Of a DNA stretch of 64,000 bases, positions 56,639-64,000 are shown piece by piece; within the stretch, counting starts at the first letter, position 1; every line of letters begins with the position of its first letter. The stretch lies in the NCBI GenBank assembly GCA_913058145.1, contig CAJXQM010000005.1:62001-126000 (forward strand), read 5' to 3'. The notes beneath the pieces are model-generated. The model searched no databases, was not told the origin of the DNA, and saw nothing but the letters and a program-made list of their open reading frames with translations. This stretch comes from an uncultured Colwellia sp. (GTDB taxonomy: Bacteria > Pseudomonadota > Gammaproteobacteria > Enterobacterales > Alteromonadaceae). The position numbers and the translations under genes were made by a program.

Positions 56639-57394
56639 ATGGCAAAAAATGAAGAATTAGTCTTTGGTATTCATGCAGTAAATGCTTTATTAACATGTGC
56701 TCCTGAACGCTTTATTGAAATTTGGCTATTAAAAGGGCGTGAAGATGACCGTTTAATGCCTATTATTAATTTAGCGCGTAAATATGGTATTGCTGCGCAA
56801 ATGGCGCAGCGTAAAGTGCTTGATGATAAAAGTTTAGGTGAGCAACACCAAGGCGTAGTAGCACGAGTAAAGCCAGGTAAAGTGTTTAATGAAAATGATT
56901 TAGATGACATTATTAAGAATGCTGAAAAGAATAATACGCCACCATTTTTACTTATTTTAGATGGCGTTACTGACACACATAACTTAGGTGCTTGTTTACG
57001 AAATGCTGATGCTGCGGGCGTACAAGCGATTATTGTTCCTAAAGATAATGCGGCTCGTTTAACCGCAACGGTGCGTAAAGTTGCGGTTGGTGCCGCAGAA
57101 TTTGTACCTTTAATACAGGTCACTAATTTAGCGCGTACGATGAAACATATACAGGAAATGGGTGTATGGATTATTGGTACGGCGGGTGAAACTGATACGT
57201 GTCTTTATGATGTTAAATTATCAGGGCCTATGGCATTGGTGATGGGATCTGAAGGAAAGGGCATGCGTCGATTAACACGTGAAAACTGTGATCAATTAGT
57301 GAAATTACCTATGGCAGGTAGTGTTTCAAGCTTGAATGTTTCAGTGGCAACGGGTATATGCTTATTTGAAATAGTTAGACAACGCTTGAGTTAA
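56639..57394 (+). CDS. rlmB: 23S rRNA Gm2251 methyltransferase RlmB
   Basis: SpoU-family methyltransferase of 251 residues that methylates the ribose of G2251 in 23S rRNA. The trefoil-knot SAM site is visible as [30 protein letters not shown] and [16 protein letters not shown]. The start is ATG at 56639; AAAGG lies about 10 bases upstream and a 7-bp hairpin (56606-56623) with one G-U pair precedes it. Confidence 0.95.
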   Translation: MAKNEELVFGIHAVNALLTCAPERFIEIWLLKGREDDRLMPIINLARKYGIAAQMAQRKVLDDKSLGEQHQGVVARVKPGKVFNENDLDDIIKNAEKNNTPPFLLILDGVTDTHNLGACLRNADAAGVQAIIVPKDNAARLTATVRKVAVGAAEFVPLIQVTNLARTMKHIQEMGVWIIGTAGETDTCLYDVKLSGPMALVMGSEGKGMRRLTRENCDQLVKLPMAGSVSSLNVSVATGICLFEIVRQRLS

Positions 57395-57404
57395 GTGAAA
57401 AGTC

Positions 57405-57441
57405 TTAGTAAATAGCATAGCTGAAACATGCTATTTACTAA
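57405..57441 (+). terminator. hairpin after rlmB
   Basis: TTAGTAAATAGCAT (57405-57418) and ATGCTATTTACTAA (57428-57441) form a perfect 14-bp stem with a 9-base loop, 11 bases after rlmB. There is no T-run, so it may protect the 3' end rather than terminate. Confidence 0.6.
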
Positions 57442-57622
57442 CGATTAATTGGTTAAACCCATCAGCTCAGCCAAAAGTGAACCCGCATGAAAAACACTTT
57501 ATGATCATTACGTTATGTAGCACTGTTTTTTGTATCACTTAAGTTTAGTTGCGGAATAACGTTCAATGCTGGTAGCCCATACCAGCAGCAATCAAAAAAT
57601 ATCATGTTTAAGCTATCGTTAC

Positions 57623-57651
57623 TTGCTTTTATCTCTTCTTTCTTCTATTAT
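57623..57651 (+). promoter_or_regulatory. predicted rpsF operon promoter
   Basis: TTGCTT (57623-57628), 17-base spacer, TATTAT (57646-57651), 93 bases before rpsF. A further stem (GCTGGTA/TACCAGC, 57568-57586) lies upstream in the 349-base gap. Confidence 0.55.
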
Positions 57652-57686
57652 ATGCCTCCTTAATTCAGCCTGAACTTTTGTTCCTT

Positions 57687-57743
57687 GCCTCAACTGGTGT
57701 TGGCTGAGCCAGACTATGAGGCTACAACCGTAAGGAGCTCGTA
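57687..57743 (+). promoter_or_regulatory. S6:S18-binding-type leader of rpsF
   Basis: GCCTCA (57687-57692) pairs with TGAGGC (57717-57722) and CTGG (57694-57697) with CCAG (57709-57712); then ACCG and AAGGAG precede the rpsF ATG. Position, nested stems and the CCG next to the ribosome binding site resemble the leader by which the S6-S18 complex represses its own operon. The pairing is seen; assignment is by resemblance. Confidence 0.55.
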
Positions 57744-58169
57744 ATGCGTCATTACGAAATCGTATTTATGGTTCACCCTGATCAGAGTGAACAAGTGACT
57801 GGTATAATCCAGCGCTACACAGACTTGATTAACGCTGCTGAAGGTAAGATCCACCGTCTTGAAGACTGGGGTCGCCGTCAATTAGCATATCCAATCAATA
57901 AATTACATAAAGCCCACTATGTTCTTATGAACATACAAGCACCACAGTCAATTATTGATGAACTTGAAACTTCTTTCCGTTATAACGATGTTATTATTCG
58001 TAATATGATCATGCGTACTAAAGACGCGGTAACTGCAGTATCGCCTATGGCTGTTACTAAAGATGACCGTCGTGACGATCGCCGTGAAGTTAAGAAAGAT
58101 GTTGCTGCGCCAGTTGAAGCTACTGAAGTTTCTACAGAAGAAAAATCAGAAGAAGCTGCTAGCGAATAA
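57744..58169 (+). CDS. rpsF: 30S ribosomal protein S6
   Basis: Ribosomal protein of 141 residues, starting [18 protein letters not shown]. The S6 signature [20 protein letters not shown] is complete. The C-terminal 40 residues are highly charged ([20 protein letters not shown]), like the glutamate-tailed end of E. coli S6, which is extended by RimK. First gene of rpsF-priB-rpsR-rplI. Confidence 0.97.
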   Translation: MRHYEIVFMVHPDQSEQVTGIIQRYTDLINAAEGKIHRLEDWGRRQLAYPINKLHKAHYVLMNIQAPQSIIDELETSFRYNDVIIRNMIMRTKDAVTAVSPMAVTKDDRRDDRREVKKDVAAPVEATEVSTEEKSEEAASE

Positions 58170-58176
58170 GTAATCT

Positions 58177-58515
58177 GTGAATTTTTTGCAAGATAGTTCG
58201 CAAGACTCTTTGCAGGAAAATTGCCTTGTGTTGACAGGTAGTGTGGTGAAAGCCGCAAAACAGTCAACTACTCCAGCAGGTATTGTTCACAGTCAGTTTT
58301 CAATAGACCACAAGTCTATACAAAGTGAAGCTGGCATGAGCCGACAAGCATTTGTCAGAATACAAGTTGTTGCTACAGGTGATTTATCACACTTAACTCG
58401 TGAATTAGTTGTTGGACAATATGTAAAAGTGAGTGGTTTTATTAACCGCCACGAATCAAGAAACGGGAATCCGCTATTGGTGTTACATGCTCAACAAATA
58501 GAAATGATTAATTAG
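58177..58515 (+). CDS. priB: primosomal replication protein PriB
   Basis: Single-stranded-DNA-binding protein of 112 residues that helps restart stalled forks with PriA and DnaT. It starts at GTG, seven bases after rpsF. The OB fold is marked by LVLTGSVVKAAKQSTTPAGI, the following HSQFSIDHKS and the end LLVLHAQQIEMI. Its place between rpsF and rpsR is the same as in E. coli. Confidence 0.93.
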   Translation: MNFLQDSSQDSLQENCLVLTGSVVKAAKQSTTPAGIVHSQFSIDHKSIQSEAGMSRQAFVRIQVVATGDLSHLTRELVVGQYVKVSGFINRHESRNGNPLLVLHAQQIEMIN

Positions 58516-58577
58516 TGTTTTATTTTTCTTAAGGTATAAGCCTTAAGGCGTAAATAAAACCAAATTCGGAGAAAATT

Positions 58578-58805
58578 ATGTCTCGTTTTTTTAGACGTCG
58601 TAAGTTTTGTCGCTTCACAGCGGAAGGCGCAACTTCTATCGATTATAAAGATGTTGCTACGTTAAAAAATTATATCACTGAAAGTGGTAAAATTGTTCCT
58701 AGCCGTATCACTGGTACAGCTGCTAAATATCAACGTCAATTAACTCGTGCGATCAAACGCGCTCGTTACTTGTCATTATTACCATACACTGACTTACACA
58801 AGTAA
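58578..58805 (+). CDS. rpsR: 30S ribosomal protein S18
   Basis: Small ribosomal protein of 75 residues that pairs with S6 in the platform of the 30S subunit. The conserved [23 protein letters not shown] and [12 protein letters not shown] are present. GGAGAA precedes the ATG. It follows priB by 62 bases. Confidence 0.97.
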   Translation: MSRFFRRRKFCRFTAEGATSIDYKDVATLKNYITESGKIVPSRITGTAAKYQRQLTRAIKRARYLSLLPYTDLHK

Positions 58806-58823
58806 GCTTAAAAGGGGTTTATT

Positions 58824-59276
58824 ATGGAAGTAATTCTTCTAGACAAAATCGCCAAATTAGGCGGCCTTGGTGACAAGGTATCTGTTAAATCAGGTTATGC
58901 ACGTAACTTCTTATTACCGCAAGGTAAAGCCGTTTTCGCATCGGAAGCCAATGTTGAGCACTTTGAAGCACGTCGTGCTGAATTAGAAGCTAAACTAGGT
59001 GAAGTGTTAACAATTGCAGAGGCTCGTGCCGCTAAAATTGTTGAATTGAGCGAAGTTACTATCGCATCAAAATCTGGTGAAGAAGGTAAATTATTCGGTT
59101 CTATTGGTACGCGTGATATTGCTGATGCAATCACCGCTGCTGGCGTTGCAGTTGTTAAAGCTGAAGTACGTTTACCATTAGGTGCAATCCGTGAAACAGG
59201 CGAATTTGAAATCGCTATTCACTTGCATCACGATGTTGATACTAGCGTTAAAGTGATTGTTATTGCTGAAGCGTAA
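58824..59276 (+). CDS. rplI: 50S ribosomal protein L9
   Basis: Large-subunit protein of 150 residues. N-terminal [20 protein letters not shown] and the [14 protein letters not shown] motif are diagnostic; the connecting helix is near residues 40-75. AAGGGG lies before the ATG, 18 bases after rpsR. Last gene of the operon, ended by a strong terminator. Confidence 0.97.
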   Translation: MEVILLDKIAKLGGLGDKVSVKSGYARNFLLPQGKAVFASEANVEHFEARRAELEAKLGEVLTIAEARAAKIVELSEVTIASKSGEEGKLFGSIGTRDIADAITAAGVAVVKAEVRLPLGAIRETGEFEIAIHLHHDVDTSVKVIVIAEA

Positions 59277-59345
59277 GTTTTAGTTTTAAGCTACGGGTTT
59301 CGAGTTACTTTTTGTAAAGCGTAACCAGCAGCGATAAAGCGTTAT

Positions 59346-59393
59346 AAAAACACCGACTTTCTTATTTAATTATAAGAGATTCGGTGTTTTTTT
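59346..59393 (+). terminator. terminator of rpsF-priB-rpsR-rplI
   Basis: AAACACCGA (59348-59356) pairs with TCGGTGTTT (59381-59389) and TCTTAT with ATAAGA inside, followed by seven Ts. The A-run on the left may serve the convergent gene as well. Confidence 0.9.
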
Positions 59394-59415
59394 ATTGCAC
59401 AATCAAAAATAAACA

Positions 59416-60366
59416 TCAGTCTACTCGCTTGGGCATTGACCAGTCTTCTGTACTAAGTAGTCCTCGTTCAATCATACCACCAAGCCCCTGCATACCACCG
59501 GTATGTAATAAAACAATTCGCTCCCCGCTGCTAAAATAGCCTTGTTCAAGTAAATCAAGAAAAGCTAATATCATTTTTCCAGAATATACAGGCTCGAAAT
59601 TAACCTCCGTTATTTTACTAAACTCAAGGATACGTGAAGCGTCTGTTGGGCTAAACTTAGCATAACCACCACGGTGAAACTGGGTTAATAATTGCCACTT
59701 ACTATGTGTTTTTGCCGCGATAGGTAGTAAGGACTTTATCTCATTTTCTAAATAGCCAGCATTTTTCAGTACGGCAATACCAAGTATGTTATGTGTTATG
59801 TTATTTAACGCGTCGCCGGCGATAAGCCCTGCTAACGTACCACCACTGCCCACAGGTGTTATTAAGGTATCAAACTCGGTTTGTTGGGTTAGCTCAGTGA
59901 TTACTTCGCTAACACCCGTAATTGCGCGTTTATTACTGCCACCTTCAGGTATAATAAAATAATGAGGGAATTGTTGTTGTAGCTCTGCTAAGTAGTCACT
60001 GTCATGACGACATCGATACGTTTTTCTATCAACAAAATAGAGTGTCATGCCCCAATGCTTTGCCCAAGATAAGGTGAAATTATCAGCGTAAGCTGCTTCG
60101 CCTCTAATAATACCAACACAAGGAATATTTTGCTCAAAACAAGCAAATGCTAACGCATGGATATGATTTGAGTAGCAGCCCCCAAAACTAAGCACGCCAT
60201 TGAACTCTTGTTTTTGCTGTACGTGTTGCAAATTATATTTAAGCTTACGCCATTTATTACCTGAAATTATCGGGTGAATAATATCATCCCGTTTTATTTC
60301 TACTCGCACGTTGTGTTTGTTAAATAAAGGATGATGAAGTGTTTGTAACGTAGATAAAATAGCCAT
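59416..60366 (-). CDS. PLP-dependent ACC deaminase/D-cysteine desulfhydrase-like
   Basis: Fold-type II PLP enzyme of 316 residues. The cofactor lysine lies in SGNKWRKLKYNL (about residue 40), GGCYSNHIHALAFAC is the phosphate/substrate region and TPVGSGGTLAGLIAGD the phosphate cradle. Family members deaminate 1-aminocyclopropane-1-carboxylate or desulfhydrate D-cysteine; residues deciding between them cannot be judged here. It stands alone between rplI and a RluA-type gene. Confidence 0.85.
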   Translation of the reverse strand: MAILSTLQTLHHPLFNKHNVRVEIKRDDIIHPIISGNKWRKLKYNLQHVQQKQEFNGVLSFGGCYSNHIHALAFACFEQNIPCVGIIRGEAAYADNFTLSWAKHWGMTLYFVDRKTYRCRHDSDYLAELQQQFPHYFIIPEGGSNKRAITGVSEVITELTQQTEFDTLITPVGSGGTLAGLIAGDALNNITHNILGIAVLKNAGYLENEIKSLLPIAAKTHSKWQLLTQFHRGGYAKFSPTDASRILEFSKITEVNFEPVYSGKMILAFLDLLEQGYFSSGERIVLLHTGGMQGLGGMIERGLLSTEDWSMPKRVD

Positions 60367-60505
60367 TTTGATAAATTATATAGTGAAGTGAAAATATTAA
60401 TAACAACCAATAAAATCAATTGGTTGATGTTTCTCTACTATATTGCCGTAAGCACAATAGCTTATTTGAGCAATACTTTTGTTGCTAAAGTACATAAAAA
60501 AGCGA

Positions 60506-61402
60506 TTACAGCTGAGGTCGTAATACCTCAGACAATTGAAAAAATTGAGTTTTCTGTGTTATAGGGCAAATAAAGCGCAAACTAACGGCACATAGTTGTA
60601 AATTAAGTGGTTCATTGTTATTAGCGATGCCGTGAAGTCTATCACCTACTACAGGCAAGCCAACACTGGCAGCATGAACACGAATTTGATGTTTTCGGCC
60701 GCTATCAATTTTTACTTCGATAAGTGATTGATTTTTATTTTGATCATAGGTTAAACAGCGAAAAGTACTACGGGCACTTTTGCCATCAACCTCTGCTGTA
60801 ATCACTTGTGGCTGTTCATTTATACTGTGATTTCCATGGACAATTATTTGGTAATTTTTCTCAAGTGAGTTGTCATTAGTGGTGCGATTTTCAAACATTG
60901 AAGATAAGGCTTGTGCTGCTTTTTTACTGTGAGCAATTAGTATTAGCCCTGTTGCCGCTTTATCTAAACGATGCACGATAAAAACAGCACGTTCAGATGG
61001 AAAATGCTGCTGTACAAAGCGAGAGATAGTGCAATGGTCACTCCATTTAGAGCCTTGAGAAAGCATACCGAAGGGTTTATACCAAACACTATAATCAACT
61101 TCATCGCTAATTAAAATAGCCGCGGCAACCTCACTAGCAAGCACCGCTTCGTTATAATAAAAGTGTAACTCATCACCTTGTTGCATTGCTCTTTTAAGGC
61201 GGCGTAGCCTTTGGGTATGTTTACCGCGAGTGAGCCATAATGCACCTTTACTAATCGCTTGCTTAAGTTGAGCTTTACTTAGTGCGTTGTCTGTTTTTGT
61301 AAGGCTATCAAAAAGTACGGTTAAAGCGGTTGGCATATTAACATCAATAATATTATCAGTAATGTTATCAAGTTTTATATGATGCTCAAAAATAAGGGGC
61401 AT
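60506..61402 (-). CDS. RluA-family pseudouridine synthase
   Basis: Pseudouridine synthase of 298 residues from the ATG at 61402; an upstream TTG at 61429 is in frame but hydrophobic and unlikely. The catalytic Asp is in HRLDKAATGL. SGRKHQIRVHAASVGLPVVG is the second family motif. An N-terminal S4-like region (SKAQLKQAISKGALWLTRG) may bind RNA. Which RNA is modified, tRNA or rRNA, is not clear. Confidence 0.88.
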   Translation of the reverse strand: MPLIFEHHIKLDNITDNIIDVNMPTALTVLFDSLTKTDNALSKAQLKQAISKGALWLTRGKHTQRLRRLKRAMQQGDELHFYYNEAVLASEVAAAILISDEVDYSVWYKPFGMLSQGSKWSDHCTISRFVQQHFPSERAVFIVHRLDKAATGLILIAHSKKAAQALSSMFENRTTNDNSLEKNYQIIVHGNHSINEQPQVITAEVDGKSARSTFRCLTYDQNKNQSLIEVKIDSGRKHQIRVHAASVGLPVVGDRLHGIANNNEPLNLQLCAVSLRFICPITQKTQFFQLSEVLRPQL

Positions 61403-61524
61403 AAACGACAGAAAAAGAAATAAAATCAATATTGATTAGCTTAACACTTTTACCCATTAAGCGTTATCAGGTAATATGAATTTTAATAAGCTAGTTTCTT
61501 AAATGTAAAAATATAGAGTGACCA

Positions 61525-61860
61525 ATGGACCGTAATGTAACCATTTTCCCAAACGATACTACTGGCGATACCTTATGGCAAATGCAACAAGCTGGTGATG
61601 ATCTCGACAAAACCAGAGAAATAGAATTTTCGGTATTATTTCCTTCTCATGCGCTAGCATTACAGTTTGGTCAGCTACTACTGGAAAACAGCCAGAAAAT
61701 ATCCTGTACGGCTTTTTATGAGAATGAAGAATTACCATGGGAAATTACTGCTTATCCAGAAATGTCGCTGAATTATGACAATATTAGTGCCTATCAAGAG
61801 TTACTCGAAACCAGTTGTGCTGCGCTACAAGGTAAGTTTGATGGTTTTTACTGTTTATAA
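61525..61860 (+). CDS. RraB-family protein
   Basis: Protein of 111 residues resembling the RraB domain (inhibitor of RNase E): LWQMQQAGDDLDKTREIEFS, FPSHALALQFGQLLL and the end AALQGKFDGFYC match the family pattern (two acidic segments and a GxxDGW-like end). It lacks the long acidic tail of E. coli RraB, so the same regulatory role is only inferred. It is followed by a small gene after 52 bases. Confidence 0.7.
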   Translation: MDRNVTIFPNDTTGDTLWQMQQAGDDLDKTREIEFSVLFPSHALALQFGQLLLENSQKISCTAFYENEELPWEITAYPEMSLNYDNISAYQELLETSCAALQGKFDGFYCL

Positions 61861-61912
61861 CTTTCATTATAGGGTTACCATAAAAAAGAAAAAATAAAGA
61901 GATAGTAAAAAT

Positions 61913-62140
61913 ATGATTGATATTAAACAGTTTTCTGAATTGCAAAAAAACAGTAAAAACTCCTTTGCTAGCCAAAGACAGCTGATGAAAAAAGTCATGG
62001 CAGGGCAAACGGTGCTTTGTACTACCTGTAAGCAGCCACTTTTTTTACTAACACCTACGCATAATGGTGCTGCCAGTAACGAAAATTTAGGTATATATTG
62101 TAAGAAAGGCTGTACTGATATTCAACTAGACTTTGTTTGA
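61913..62140 (+). CDS. small protein with four cysteines (zinc-ribbon-like)
   Basis: Unrecognised 75-residue protein. The two pairs CTTC (36-39) and CKKGC (63-67) could form a zinc knuckle; the N-terminal half is a basic, helix-like stretch (NSFASQRQLMKKVMAG). No family name is offered. The start is ATG with GAGA upstream. It lies between the RraB-like gene and the purL terminator, on the opposite strand to purL. Confidence 0.65.
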   Translation: MIDIKQFSELQKNSKNSFASQRQLMKKVMAGQTVLCTTCKQPLFLLTPTHNGAASNENLGIYCKKGCTDIQLDFV

Positions 62141-62248
62141 TCAGTTGATGGGGTTTAGTGCGTAGTGAAAATATTATGCTTTAAATCTTTGCTATATATT
62201 TTCTAACGATTACCTTGTTATAACAATATTTAGCAAAGAAAAAGGCAA

Positions 62249-62283
62249 TAAAAAACCGGTAATCTATTAATTGAGATTTCCGG
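62249..62283 (-). terminator. terminator downstream of purL
   Basis: On the minus strand CCGG-A-AATCT pairs with AGATT-A-CCGG around CAATTAAT, followed by TTTTTTA (62255-62249). It lies after the palindromic repeat, beyond the purL stop. Confidence 0.7.
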
Positions 62284-62307
62284 CTATATTTTATTGTTTA
62301 TCTTGCA

Positions 62308-62391
62308 GCTAGTTAGCCCAAATTAAAGGAAAAAGCACGGAGCTGACGAATGTCAGTGAGTACTTTTGACAAATAATTTGGACTTACTAGC
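62308..62391. repeat. palindromic intergenic repeat, copy 2
   Basis: Inverted copy of the element at 2411-2494. Outer pairings GCTAGT (62308-62313) with ACTAGC (62386-62391) and CCAAATTA (62318-62325) with TAATTTGG (62374-62381); inner hairpin CTGAC-GAAT-GTCAG (62343-62356). The inner stem differs from copy 1 at both sides of one base pair, keeping the pairing. It lies eight bases after the purL stop. Confidence 0.75.
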
Positions 62392-62398
62392 AAAAAGA

Positions 62399-64000
62399 TC
62401 AACCAATAAAAGCGCGAGCGTTACGGAACATACGCACCCAAGGTGAATCTTCACCCCAGCTATCAGGATGCCATGAGTTAGCAACGGTGCGAAATACACG
62501 TTCAGGATGCGGCATCATAATGGTAACACGGCCGTCAGTTGTTGTTAACGAGGTAATTCCGTCCACTGAGCCATTTGGATTAGCTGGGTAGGTTTCAGTA
62601 ACATCGCCATAGTTATTAACATAGCGCATTGATACGGCACCTGAGTTATTTGCAGCATCAATTGCTTCATCACCACTAAACTCAGTACGTCCTTCACCGT
62701 GAGAAACAGCTATTGGCATTACTGAGCCAGCCATGCCTTTAAATAATACGGATGGGCTTTCTTGAATCTCAACTAATGAAAAACGTGCTTCAAAGCGCTC
62801 TGATTTATTTTGTACAAATCGTGGCCATGCATCACTGCCCGGAATAATTTCTTTTAAGTTAGACATCATTTGACAGCCATTACACACGCCTAATGAGAAG
62901 GTATCTTCACGTTCGAAGAATGCCTTAAACATGGCTTTTGCATCAGGGTTGAATAAAATTGATTTTGCCCAACCTTCACCGGCACCTAAAACATCACCGT
63001 AAGAGAACCCACCACAAGCCACTAAGCCATTAAAATCAACTAAGTTAGTACGACCCGCTAATATGTCTGACATATGTACATCAATAGCAACAAAACCAGC
63101 ACGATCAAACGCTGCTGCCATTTCAACATGAGAGTTAACACCTTGCTCACGTAAAATAGCAATGCGTGGGTTGCTGCCTTTTAGTGCATCTTTAGCAATT
63201 AAATCAGCGACAATATCTTCGTTAATATCAAAGCTTAAATCGGCCTGTAAACCTGGATCTTCAGTGTCGAACTTCACGTCGTGCTCTTCTTGTGCACAGG
63301 CTGGGTTATCACGCAGTGACTGCATTTTATAAGTGGTTTGTGCCCAAGTAGTACGATAATAAGTACGAGAATTTTCTAAAATAACCGTTTCATCACGAGT
63401 AAAACGAATGGTATCTTCATTGTTGATACGACCAATATCCGTACAACAATCATCAATACCGTGTTCTGATAAGACAGCGTTAACTACATCAACATCACTG
63501 TCACGAATTTGTATTACTGCGCCTAGCTCTTCATTGAATAATACTGAAACGTTATCACCGTTAAGTTTACTAATATCAATATCAACCCCAGTATGACCCG
63601 CAAAAGCCATCTCACAAACGGTAGTGAATAAACCACCGTCAGAAATATCGTGATACGCAATGAGTGTTTCATCTCGTACTAAGGCTTGCATCGCATTAAA
63701 GAAACCTTTTAACGTTAGGGCATCGTCAACATCAGGAGTTTCATTGCCAAGTTGTTTATAAACTTGGGCTAAACAGGAGCCACCTAAGCGATTTTTACCT
63801 TTTGATAAATCAATGGCAACAAGTCGCGTCTCTTCATCGGTTCTTAGCTCAGGAGTTACTGTTTTTCGAATATCTTCTACTACGCCAAATGCTGTGATGA
63901 TCAATGACATAGGTGAGGTGACGCTTTTATCTTCACCCTTATCTTGCCACTTAGTCTTCATTGACATTGAGTCTTTACCCACAGGAATGGTTAAACCAAG
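62399..64000 (-). CDS. purL: phosphoribosylformylglycinamidine synthase (5' part outside window)
   Basis: Large FGAM synthase that converts FGAR, glutamine and ATP to FGAM in purine synthesis. About 533 C-terminal residues are visible; the rest lies beyond the right edge. The visible start reads [14 protein letters not shown], within the second ATP-binding half. The glutaminase domain near the end has catalytic Cys in [11 protein letters not shown] and His/Glu in [10 protein letters not shown]. The stop codon is followed by the palindromic repeat and a terminator. Confidence 0.97.
   Translation of the reverse strand, partial: LGLTIPVGKDSMSMKTKWQDKGEDKSVTSPMSLIITAFGVVEDIRKTVTPELRTDEETRLVAIDLSKGKNRLGGSCLAQVYKQLGNETPDVDDALTLKGFFNAMQALVRDETLIAYHDISDGGLFTTVCEMAFAGHTGVDIDISKLNGDNVSVLFNEELGAVIQIRDSDVDVVNAVLSEHGIDDCCTDIGRINNEDTIRFTRDETVILENSRTYYRTTWAQTTYKMQSLRDNPACAQEEHDVKFDTEDPGLQADLSFDINEDIVADLIAKDALKGSNPRIAILREQGVNSHVEMAAAFDRAGFVAIDVHMSDILAGRTNLVDFNGLVACGGFSYGDVLGAGEGWAKSILFNPDAKAMFKAFFEREDTFSLGVCNGCQMMSNLKEIIPGSDAWPRFVQNKSERFEARFSLVEIQESPSVLFKGMAGSVMPIAVSHGEGRTEFSGDEAIDAANNSGAVSMRYVNNYGDVTETYPANPNGSVDGITSLTTTDGRVTIMMPHPERVFRTVANSWHPDSWGEDSPWVRMFRNARAFIG

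Overview
The window looks like chromosomal DNA of a cold-adapted marine gammaproteobacterium of the Alteromonadales, most like Colwellia or a close relative. This is inferred from low GC content, gammaproteobacterial gene order (tolC/nudF-yqiB-cpdA-yqiA-parE; rpsF-priB-rpsR-rplI; ygiM/ygiF) and the make-up of the envelope genes; no database search was possible. Most of the sequence is housekeeping. No tRNA, rRNA, CRISPR array, prophage or intact insertion sequence was seen.

Layout. 1-5 kb: moaA (cut by the left edge) behind a Moco-type riboswitch, divergent moeA, then hemL and pyrB. 5-11 kb: a secreted trypsin-like protease with a GlyGly-CTERM-like tail, hemJ, a ClC channel with CBS domains, a small membrane protein and erpA. 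11-19 kb: a gene-poor 0.9 kb stretch, parC, a Fur-box-preceded feoAB pair, a phosphofructokinase and an orphan ParA. 19-28 kb: cca, a fused GspA-GspB secretion protein, and leuABCD behind a leader peptide (leuL) and attenuator. 28-33 kb: surface polysaccharide genes (Wzi-like protein, three glycosyltransferase-type genes) and an IS3-family remnant.

33-36 kb: ygiM, a short ygiF (CYTH only), and an L,D-transpeptidase gene convergent with a gene for a Braun-type lipoprotein, its likely substrate. 36-42 kb is the most interesting region: a PspA/YjfJ membrane-stress cluster on the minus strand, made of a lipoprotein, a double DUF350 membrane protein, a membrane-anchored spermidine synthase-like enzyme, DUF2170 (YjfI), PspA (YjfJ), DUF2491 (YjfK) and a small protein that resembles a ribbon-helix-helix regulator. 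Three copies of a 15-bp palindrome (TGACATA-N-TATGTCA) lie in its two promoter regions, two of them at the same place over the -35 element. This suggests a dedicated regulon whose regulator may be the last gene.

42-51 kb: lpxL, an LPS-type glycosyltransferase, tolC and the nudF-parE group. 50.6-52.8 kb: a metal island with a ZIP transporter and two ferritin-like genes, one of them matching the encapsulated-ferritin core without an encapsulin or targeting tail. 53-59 kb: an exo/endonuclease/phosphatase-family gene with no standard start codon, rnr, rlmB and the rpsF-priB-rpsR-rplI operon with a structured leader. 59-64 kb: a PLP deaminase, a RluA-type synthase, a RraB-like protein, a small Cys-rich protein and purL (cut by the right edge). 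A long palindromic repeat occurs at 2.4 and 62.3 kb with compensatory stem changes.
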